From a virus: DNA of 22,863 nucleotides. Below, piece by piece: positions 14,742 to 21,309 of this stretch. The notes beneath the pieces are model-generated. The model was given only the letters and a program-made list of their open reading frames with translations, was not told where the DNA came from and searched no databases. The position numbers were made by a program, and so were the translations under genes. Each line of letters begins with the position of its first letter. Position 1 is the first letter of the stretch. The stretch is taken from IMG/VR virus record IMGVR_UViG_3300024433_000058, positions 1 to 22,863 of that record, one strand, 5' to 3'.

Positions 14742-14749
14742 CAAAGTTA
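14742..14749 (-). promoter_or_regulatory. Bacteroidota-type -7 promoter box (TAACTTTG) before scaffold and capsid
   Basis: In the 44-base gap after the portal stop, minus-strand TAACTTTGTA matches TAnnTTTG and lies 16 bases before ATG 14725. A short AT-only inverted repeat (AATTAAA...TTTAATT) precedes it. The -33 TTG is not evident. Confidence 0.4.
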
Positions 14750-14769
14750 ATAATTAAATTCTGTTTAAT

Positions 14770-17205
14770 TTACCGTGGTGAGAACTCTGCCAAATCAAAG
14801 CCATCTAAACTATCTTCATTGGATTCAAAGCTCAAAGGTGGTAAATTATTCTTTCTCTGATTAATCATTTTTGATTGCTCAGAATTCTGCTGACTGATGC
14901 GTTTTGACTTAGCAACTTCACGAGCAGACTCTCTTTCATTTAGTGCGTTTTCCTGCATACCGTGTAGTTGTTGATTGTAGTTAAACTCTTCAGCCATCAA
15001 CTGACTCTTTAGTTGAGCCTCATTGTTCATCTTCTCAATCTCAAACGCTATCTCGGCTTGTTTGAGTTGCATCTTGCCCTGTAGTTCTGCCTGTTGTTTT
15101 TGCATCGCAAGTTGAGCAGCCATCTCTTGAGACTTCAAGTTTTGTTGCGCCACCATTGCTTGTTGCTGCATTTGCATCTGCTCTTCTCTATCTTGCTTCT
15201 GCTTACGCTTCAACTTCAGCAACTGATTGGCAAGTTTCAGGTTTTTGATTTCCCGAATGTCAATAGCATCCTCAAGGTTAATGTCTCCCTTAGATAATGC
15301 CATCTGAATATTCTGCTCAAGTTGCGCTTTCTGCTCTTCATCAGGAGCAACTTCAATAAAGATTCCAAAGTCGTAGATGTACAAATCTGAAATCTCATTA
15401 AGGATACTTACATTGTACTTACCAATTTTATTGACAAAATCATCTTTGAAATCTGAATACTCCAAAATGTCAGCAACACGATAGGTCAATGCTTCAGAGA
15501 TACTTCTGAAAATGTAAAGACTACCATCAAGAATGTGTCTTGTGGCAGTATTTGAATTTAGTGCAGCCAACTTCTGTAATCCAACCAATGAATCAGGGTC
15601 AGGAGTTGAAGCATCTCGTGCTTCATTTAGACCTGTCACCGTTCTAATCATATTCAAATAGTGATTGTAGTTGGTGATGAGCATCTGTGTTTTCGATGCT
15701 CCTGAGTTAGATGTAAGTTGCTGAATAGGAACTCTTGCATTGTTAAACTCACCATCTTGCGTGTAAGACCTACCAATAACAGAACCTGTTTGGAAGTAAA
15801 GCCTTAGTGCGTCTTCAGGATTGTATGCATTGCCTGTACCCAAATCCACTTCATTGAGTCCATCGGCATCGATGTAAACACCATCAGGAACCACCCTTGA
15901 AATAACTTGTTGTAGTTTCAAGTGGGTCATCTGAATCAAATCCGTAAAAGGAATCATTCTTCTAACAAGCGATTCAATCACACCTTTGTACATTCTTGGT
16001 GCTACCGCTACATAATTAGGTAGTGCGTGTTGACTTGCAGATTTTGGTCGTACCATATTTTGAGCCAACTCCCATTTCAAAAGGTAGTTCGTGCCCATAA
16101 CCATTACACCATCATACCAAACATCAATTCTCTTGGAGATTTTTTCAAATCTTCCTTCCTCCATCATTTCAGCAGGTGGATTGAATTGGTCATCTTTTTC
16201 AACTACTTTAGAACCACCCGTCTCAAGAATCTTTTTCTTATAGACCATATTCTTAGTGGTCTTGTAGTTGAAGTACATTACAGTGACGGTGTCACGATAA
16301 AAAATATCATTCTCATAAAACTGAGCCACATTGTAGTAATCATACCAAGACTGACTGTACTTTGAGATTTCTTCCAAATCCTCATTGGTAAGTGTAGGGT
16401 CAATCTTCAATAACTCTATGATTGGCATAGTTTTAATTTCACCCCAATAGAAACAATCTTTGAAGTGAGGGTCTTCTGTATAACTGTATACGATGTTTGC
16501 GGGGTCTACATACTTCACCTCAACACCTGCTCCCGGTAGGAACTCGTGCTTGGCTACTGCAATACCCAACGTCATTAAGTCATAATCACATCGCTTTCTA
16601 AGGTCGATGTAATGATTCTCTTCAAGAATTGTATTGATGGCTTCCTCTTCTGCAATCTCAATTGCAGGTTTGTAGTTGAGTTGCATATACAATGACAACT
16701 CATCATCAGACTTCGGAAGTTCTTCAGGGGGCATAATAAACGGGTCAACCCCTGATTTCTTTTGAATGATTTCAAGGGTATCTTTGGCTACCATCTGACC
16801 TTCCATTAGGTCTTGGTATTTGCTTCTCTTAGATTGAGATAATGCGTCTTGTGCGTAGGCTTTTACTTTGAACAACCTATCTGACATACCATTGACTACA
16901 ATGTCAACAAATTTAGGGATGATAGGAACAGGTGTCCAATCCAAGTTCAAATACGACAAATCACCATCAACAGCAATTTCGTCTTTGTATTTTTTAATGG
17001 ATTGTTCGCCTCTTGCGTATAGTCTCAATCTATGGAAGTCTCTCCATTGATTGTAATACCTGCATTGGTTTCCATCCTTTTTAAACCATTCGTATTGAAT
17101 GGCTTGTCCAATCTGCAATCCAAATTCATCTGATGCTTTTTCTGCATCAGAAACGAATTGGCTTGGAAACCCTGCAGATGTAATATTTATTTTTACATCT
17201 TTCAT
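14770..17205 (-). CDS. Portal protein
   Basis: 811 aa, beginning MKDVKINITSAGF and overlapping the terminase gene by four bases (ATGA). Portal-like features include WTPVPIIPKFVDIVVNGM at residues 90-107, a long helical clip/stem region, and TGLNEARDASTPDPDSLVGL followed by an Asn/Ala-rich helix near residue 550. The portal is the dodecameric ring through which DNA is pumped and on which the connector rings and tail assemble. Residues about 655-785 are an unusually long Gln/Lys/Met-rich coiled coil, with an acidic tip at the C-terminus. This would make an extended barrel or crown reaching into the capsid. The size near 800 aa and this tail resemble portals of crAss-like and similar Bacteroidota phages (recalled, not tested). 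Confidence 0.88.
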   Translation of the reverse strand: MKDVKINITSAGFPSQFVSDAEKASDEFGLQIGQAIQYEWFKKDGNQCRYYNQWRDFHRLRLYARGEQSIKKYKDEIAVDGDLSYLNLDWTPVPIIPKFVDIVVNGMSDRLFKVKAYAQDALSQSKRSKYQDLMEGQMVAKDTLEIIQKKSGVDPFIMPPEELPKSDDELSLYMQLNYKPAIEIAEEEAINTILEENHYIDLRKRCDYDLMTLGIAVAKHEFLPGAGVEVKYVDPANIVYSYTEDPHFKDCFYWGEIKTMPIIELLKIDPTLTNEDLEEISKYSQSWYDYYNVAQFYENDIFYRDTVTVMYFNYKTTKNMVYKKKILETGGSKVVEKDDQFNPPAEMMEEGRFEKISKRIDVWYDGVMVMGTNYLLKWELAQNMVRPKSASQHALPNYVAVAPRMYKGVIESLVRRMIPFTDLIQMTHLKLQQVISRVVPDGVYIDADGLNEVDLGTGNAYNPEDALRLYFQTGSVIGRSYTQDGEFNNARVPIQQLTSNSGASKTQMLITNYNHYLNMIRTVTGLNEARDASTPDPDSLVGLQKLAALNSNTATRHILDGSLYIFRSISEALTYRVADILEYSDFKDDFVNKIGKYNVSILNEISDLYIYDFGIFIEVAPDEEQKAQLEQNIQMALSKGDINLEDAIDIREIKNLKLANQLLKLKRKQKQDREEQMQMQQQAMVAQQNLKSQEMAAQLAMQKQQAELQGKMQLKQAEIAFEIEKMNNEAQLKSQLMAEEFNYNQQLHGMQENALNERESAREVAKSKRISQQNSEQSKMINQRKNNLPPLSFESNEDSLDGFDLAEFSPR

Positions 17206-19454
17206 CTAACAATTTGACTTAATGTCCCCGCATTAGTATACCTTGCAAAGTTAACTTTTATTTTTGACTCTTTCTTTTCAGGTTGATATAGGTGTTTTTG
17301 ACACGCCATAATAGCCAATCCCGAACTAATAGAAGCATCAAAACGAGTTCTGTTAGAAATATCAAACTTTGCCCAATCTTCTAATGTCCTTGTGAAAGGC
17401 ATACTACCCATCTCGGACTCTTCTCTGTAAGTCCCATCAAAATCTATCCCAACATACTTTTCAATGTAAGACTCGATAGCCGCAGCGTGTGCCTGTTTTA
17501 CATCTTCAGACGAGTTTGGTATTCCCCCTAACTCTCTTTCTGTTTTGGATAGTTTGTTGAATGATTTGTCAGGGCGGTTCAAACAGAATCCTCTGTATCC
17601 CCTGTTCTTGAAATGGTATAGCAATCGAGGTTTGTTATTCTCAATCAAAATTGGCATACCGTAAAACACACAAGCCATCAGAACTTCTTCAAAGAAAATC
17701 TCTGCAGTTTGCGGTCTTGCGACATACTCTAAAAAAAACTCATTGCTCGGAGCCTCGTCCATATTGAACTTGGTCAATCCGTGTAGTGCGCCATTAGACC
17801 CCTTACCGCCCACTGTTCCACTGATGTCATAGGAGTCGCATCCAAATGCGCCAATGTGCTCATTTGCAGGATACCTGATTCCATTCCTAAGTACATACCT
17901 GTTCTGTAAGTTTTTGTTTGGAGTCCAACTAACCAAAAATCTTCCACGCCTATCGGGTGACCAAACAACTTCTGTATCCTTGATGCCGTCTTTCCAATGA
18001 AAAGAACCACGAGTAAAATAGTGCTCAGGTATAACAGAATCGTTATAATCGATTTGTTGGTAGATTTTTGTCAGGTTAAATAGCGATGCACGGCTCTCAT
18101 CTCTGAATGCGTGAGACTCGGTTCTTGGAAACTGCCTGTAGTATTCATTCAATGCGTCAGCATCATTCTTCAATGAATCTACTTCAGCCTCCCAATAGTC
18201 AATCGCTCCCTGATGGATAAATGCATCATCAATGCCTCTTATGGGGTTATTGGTGGTTTTATGCATCACGGGCATACCGTATCTATCAATGAATCCTTCC
18301 ATATTCCATTCCATTGGAATGAATAATGAATACAACCCACTCTTCGTTTGACCGTTTGCATTACGATTGGTTGTATCAGAATCGTAGTACATTTTCTTGA
18401 AATTATCACCACCCTTGTTCAATGCGTTAGATGTGGAACCCATCATACATTTTCCAATAACCTTACTGCCCAAACGCAAACAGGTTTTTGTGACACGCCA
18501 ATTGTTAAGAATGTTATTAGGCTTCACCCACTTACCACTCTCATCGTGCGCTAAAAGCAATAGTTTCTCACCATCGTAACTGTTGTCGTCCGTGTTCTTC
18601 CAATCAATCGTGGTATCCAAGCCCTCAATAAAGTCCTTGTCCACGTTGTACATATTCTTCTTGGTAATCTTGGATGCGGGAACACGATACGCCAATTCAG
18701 TTTTTGGCTTGTCCATACCGTCCATAATTGGCTTGAAGAAAAACGGAAGTCGGTTGTTAATAGGAACAACCTTGTCGGTAAACATCTTCTTGGCATCCGA
18801 ACCCGTCTTAGACAGTATCCCAACTCTTGCATCTTTTGCAAGGGTTGCGGTATTAACACACTCAGATGATGACATAAAGGAAAATCCTGAACGTCTAATC
18901 TTGAGGTAAATCATTCCGTAACTGCGTTTGTCTGCTTTACAGGCTTCCCAAAAAATGTAGAATAATCTGTTGGCTTCACGGTAGTCAGGGTAACCCACAT
19001 CAATGCTTGTCCATTGAAGGTACATATAGTGTGAGCCTGTGATGTAGGTAGGAACTCCGTTGTTCATAAACCAAGCCCCTTCCTCTCTGTAGTCGAACTC
19101 TTGCTCGATATAATCTACCCACCTGTTCTTGAACTCAGTAGGCATCTCATTCCATTGAAAAATAGATTGGATTTTGGTCAGTGGCTTTGGCAACTCTCTT
19201 CGTTCCCAATATTGTTCTGTCTTGTCTGAGTGTCTTTGAAGACACTCTTTAGGTGCTTTAGGTAATGCAATCTTTAGTCCTGAGATTTCAATTACCTCAT
19301 CTATTTCTCCGGTCTTGGAAATAACAACAAAGTCGTACTTGTCATTGTACCCGTACAACCAAGACTTGTTTCTGTTCTTATTGGCAAGTACGTTTTTAGG
19401 TACATAATCTTGTACAACTCTGTATAGTTCGTTATTTAGACCTGCGCTCTGCAA
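17202..19454 (-). CDS. terL: Terminase large subunit (packaging ATPase and nuclease)
   Basis: 750 aa with the two expected domains. In the ATPase, K185-IRRSGFS at 185-192 fits the deviant Walker A of lambda gpA (K-S-A-R-V-G-Y-S, lysine at the front). LLLLAHDESG at 298-307 is Walker B with catalytic D304-E305, and GSTSN near 339-343 is the coupling motif. In the RNase H-like nuclease, D540 in FGCDSYD, E605 in ILIEN and D706 in FDASISSG are candidate metal ligands. It cuts concatemeric DNA and pumps it through the portal encoded next to it. The start is TTG 19454: a stop lies five codons upstream and the first in-frame ATG is codon 104, well into conserved sequence. The gene overlaps the upstream gene by 23 bases and the portal by four. 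The 19229-19246 palindrome lies in codons 70-76. Confidence 0.93.
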   Translation of the reverse strand: MQSAGLNNELYRVVQDYVPKNVLANKNRNKSWLYGYNDKYDFVVISKTGEIDEVIEISGLKIALPKAPKECLQRHSDKTEQYWERRELPKPLTKIQSIFQWNEMPTEFKNRWVDYIEQEFDYREEGAWFMNNGVPTYITGSHYMYLQWTSIDVGYPDYREANRLFYIFWEACKADKRSYGMIYLKIRRSGFSFMSSSECVNTATLAKDARVGILSKTGSDAKKMFTDKVVPINNRLPFFFKPIMDGMDKPKTELAYRVPASKITKKNMYNVDKDFIEGLDTTIDWKNTDDNSYDGEKLLLLAHDESGKWVKPNNILNNWRVTKTCLRLGSKVIGKCMMGSTSNALNKGGDNFKKMYYDSDTTNRNANGQTKSGLYSLFIPMEWNMEGFIDRYGMPVMHKTTNNPIRGIDDAFIHQGAIDYWEAEVDSLKNDADALNEYYRQFPRTESHAFRDESRASLFNLTKIYQQIDYNDSVIPEHYFTRGSFHWKDGIKDTEVVWSPDRRGRFLVSWTPNKNLQNRYVLRNGIRYPANEHIGAFGCDSYDISGTVGGKGSNGALHGLTKFNMDEAPSNEFFLEYVARPQTAEIFFEEVLMACVFYGMPILIENNKPRLLYHFKNRGYRGFCLNRPDKSFNKLSKTERELGGIPNSSEDVKQAHAAAIESYIEKYVGIDFDGTYREESEMGSMPFTRTLEDWAKFDISNRTRFDASISSGLAIMACQKHLYQPEKKESKIKVNFARYTNAGTLSQIVR
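19229..19246. repeat. Palindrome AGTGTCTTTGAAGACACT, copy 3 inside terL (opposite orientation)
   Basis: Same 18-base sequence as at 12062-12079 but with its asymmetric TG centre read on the plus strand, so inverted relative to the genes. Arms extend to 9 bp (GAGTGTCTT and AAGACACTC). No TATTAAATTGTAT element accompanies it. It encodes part of terL codons 70-76. Confidence 0.7.
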
Positions 19455-19713
19455 AACCTTGTTTTGTATTTACTTTCTCATTTACAACCACTCCATCGTT
19501 TAATGCTTCTTTCTCTTCTTCAATCCTTTTGAGGATTTCAAAAGCATCGAATATTGCTAACTTTTTGGTTGCAGCAGCATTCTTTAATCTGTCTGCAGCC
19601 AAATCGTCTTCAGGATTAGGTTTGATGATTTCTTCTTTAGCAACCTTAATCAGTTGCTCCACCGCTCTGTGTCCCGCTTCGATTATTTTTTTCTTTATTT
19701 CTTTTGAATTCAT
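19432..19713 (-). CDS. Possible terminase small subunit
   Basis: 93 aa, almost entirely helical and highly charged. The N-terminus (MNSKEIKKKIIEAGHRAVEQ) is lysine-rich and could be a small DNA-contacting helical unit. The middle, with LKNAAATKKLAIFDAFEILK, could be an oligomerising helix pair, and the C-terminus is basic (FAERRSK). It overlaps terL by 23 bases and begins inside the stop of the upstream gene (ATGA). Small terminase subunits recognise the packaging start on viral DNA and are usually encoded immediately before terL, so position is the main argument. No clear helix-turn-helix can be read by eye. It could be another small packaging accessory. Confidence 0.45.
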   Translation of the reverse strand: MNSKEIKKKIIEAGHRAVEQLIKVAKEEIIKPNPEDDLAADRLKNAAATKKLAIFDAFEILKRIEEEKEALNDGVVVNEKVNTKQGFAERRSK

Positions 19714-20273
19714 AACACTAATGTTACTGCGTGGTCAAAAATCCTATACATCAAAGCATCGTCAACTCTAAACTCGTATTCACTTTCAGGTTTGAAAGAA
19801 ACTATATCTCCAACCTTAACGCCTTGTTTTTCTAACGACTCATTCAATATAGTCATTTTTCCCATTAAAGGCTCGTGAGAAAAAGGCTTGTGGATGTAAC
19901 TGTCTTCTGCGGGAATAGGTTCAACAAAGCAAAATCTATCATACCCATACCATTCTTCATCGTTCTTGTAGGCAAAGAGTTGGTCGTAGTCAATCAAGAA
20001 AATGTTTTCCTTGAGAAAACTCTTACCGCTTTTTCTCCTGCCCTTCATATCGTTGTAGAACTTGAACACATTATGATGTACCAAAATGGTACTCCCCTCT
20101 TTAATGGGTCCACTGTAACTCAGTGGTGTGGCAATGACTTTTGCTTCTCGATTCGCAAATCGAAAATCTTCTTCCGAAGTATTTACAACAAAGTCAATAC
20201 CTGCAATATTCTTTGTGTTGTTGTACCTACTGTCTCCCATTGGAGACACTATGAATTGATTTATAGATTTCAT
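19710..20273 (-). CDS. Putative co-chaperonin with two GroES-like domains
   Basis: 187 aa. Residues 1-100 follow the GroES plan. A first strand (INQFIVSP) is followed by a mobile-loop-like NNTKNIAGIDFVV (compare TKSAGGIVL of GroES). Next come AKVIATP (compare GEVLAVG), IKEGSTILVHHNVF (compare VKVGDIVIF) and IFLIDYDQLFAYK (compare VLIMSESDILAIVE). Residues about 105-187 repeat the plan, with RFCFVEPI, then MGKMTIL, GVKVGDIVSFKP, EYEFRVDDALMYRI and AVTLVL, but the loop region differs. GroES caps the GroEL chamber; phage versions (T4 Gp31) allow folding of bulky capsid proteins. The gene is within the packaging/head cluster, overlapping the next gene by four bases. The comparison is by eye, so other small beta-barrel folds remain possible. 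Confidence 0.6.
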   Translation of the reverse strand: MKSINQFIVSPMGDSRYNNTKNIAGIDFVVNTSEEDFRFANREAKVIATPLSYSGPIKEGSTILVHHNVFKFYNDMKGRRKSGKSFLKENIFLIDYDQLFAYKNDEEWYGYDRFCFVEPIPAEDSYIHKPFSHEPLMGKMTILNESLEKQGVKVGDIVSFKPESEYEFRVDDALMYRIFDHAVTLVL

Positions 20274-20279
20274 TTCATT

Positions 20280-20447
20280 TTACGAGCCACACCCAACACA
20301 CTCTACATATGAGTCCATTGGTCGTACCCCATTCAATTTCATTTTAATGTTGTGAATTTTATCAGCAATATTCAGTTGCTCTTCAAAATCATCAGTTTGT
20401 GCTTTCTGCGTTTCTAAGATTTCAAGTTCTTTCTGAAGGTCATCCAT
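20280..20447 (-). CDS. Small coiled-coil protein with C-terminal CxxC
   Basis: 55 aa from ATG 20447 to TAA 20280. Residues 1-38 form a heptad-like charged helix (MDDLQKELEILETQKAQTDD, then FEEQLNIADKIHNIKMK), and the protein ends VECVGCGS. It is in the same orientation with gaps of three bases to the gene before and six bases to the gene after, which supports it being real despite its size. The CxxC close to the C-terminus could bind metal as a dimer or be redox active. No family is recognised. A role in folding or head assembly is only suggested by the adjacent GroES-like gene. Confidence 0.75.
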   Translation of the reverse strand: MDDLQKELEILETQKAQTDDFEEQLNIADKIHNIKMKLNGVRPMDSYVECVGCGS

Positions 20448-20450
20448 AGT

Positions 20451-20678
20451 TTAAAAGTTTATGTTGTATTCAATAGAAACAGGCATAGTATGTGTGAACT
20501 CTTTCCACAACATCACTACGCCTTCATCGTCTTCAATCCAAATTTTTATTGATTCAGTCTCTTCGTAGAATTTGATTAGGTGAATAGTGTGTTTACCACC
20601 CAATACTTCTTGACCTACTATATAGTGCATTGCCCCCGACTTATAGTCAGGACCAATGGAAATTTTTCTAATGTCCAT
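20451..20678 (-). CDS. Hypothetical 75-aa beta-rich protein
   Basis: 75 aa beginning MDIRKISIGPDYKSGAMHYI. It reads as alternating strands: AMHYIVGQEVLGG, HTIHLIKFYEE, SIKIWIEDDEG, VVMLWKEF and a terminal VSIEYNINF. This suggests one small beta domain without signal peptide or membrane segment. It sits 16 bases after the C1q-like fibre gene and three bases before the 55-aa gene, within the same tight cluster. The ending FTHTMPVSIEYNINF and the start look conserved-like, but I do not recognise a family and assign no function. Confidence 0.75.
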   Translation of the reverse strand: MDIRKISIGPDYKSGAMHYIVGQEVLGGKHTIHLIKFYEETESIKIWIEDDEGVVMLWKEFTHTMPVSIEYNINF

Positions 20679-20694
20679 TTTATTTTATTTAAAA

Positions 20695-21309
20695 TTACAC
20701 ACCTATCTTGTAGATGAATACATCTGCTGATGGTACGTTACTCCAACCACCTAATACAGTATGAGTATATAGTCCACCTCCATTTACTCCTGAACTGTCT
20801 CTCATAATCTCCCAAGTCAACACATCTCCTGCACTTACTTGTATAGGAATGGTCAGTTCATAAGGGAACATAAGACCTGTGCCTGATAAGTCAACACCTT
20901 TTGTTCGACTTACTTGAGCACCGTTTAATAATATTCTAAATAAAGTAACCGTTACACCGCCTGAAGAACCTTGTCTCTCAAAGTTACTGTAACCATTAAA
21001 TAGATAAAGACCTGCTTGATTAAATGTAATGTTTCCAAGAGCGTCTAACTGAACAGGGTCTGAAGGTCCATTTTGTGCAGGACCAAAGGTTACCTGCAAT
21101 GGTGTATCTAATCCTGCAGGTTCTTGGTTGGTAGTATCCGTTGCTGATAATACTTGAGTTACTCCAAGATTCAGAGTTGATTTAGTATATGCAGAGATAG
21201 AATCGATTCGATAGTTCTTGGTGATGTTTGCATCATCGGCATCACTACCAATTAAAATATCTAATCCATTTACACTACTGTCTACGGGGTATGTACTAAT
21301 TCGTGCCAT
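20695..21309 (-). CDS. Putative tail fibre / receptor-binding protein, C1q/TNF-like C-terminus
   Basis: 204 aa. The N-terminal 40 residues (MARISTYPVDSSVNGLDILI, then GSDADDANITKNYRIDSI) resemble a virion-attachment segment common at the start of Bacteroidota and marine phage fibre proteins. Residues about 60-204 are a strand-rich jelly-roll like C1q/TNF trimers: LDALGNITFNQAGLYLFNGY corresponds to the typical 'F.i...G.Y.f' C1q strand pair, with TVTLFRILLNGAQV and FPYELTIPIQVSAGDVLTWE following. Such domains form compact trimeric tips that bind host surface sugars or proteins. The start overlaps the end of the S74 fibre gene by 14 bases, so both fibre components are probably made together. 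Family assignment is by pattern only. Confidence 0.68.
   Translation of the reverse strand: MARISTYPVDSSVNGLDILIGSDADDANITKNYRIDSISAYTKSTLNLGVTQVLSATDTTNQEPAGLDTPLQVTFGPAQNGPSDPVQLDALGNITFNQAGLYLFNGYSNFERQGSSGGVTVTLFRILLNGAQVSRTKGVDLSGTGLMFPYELTIPIQVSAGDVLTWEIMRDSSGVNGGGLYTHTVLGGWSNVPSADVFIYKIGV

Noticed and set aside
17246-17253. TAACTTTG box near the end of terL as a portal promoter
   Set aside because: It is identical to the scaffold box but lies in coding sequence that overlaps the portal start, with no gap or -33 element; probably chance.
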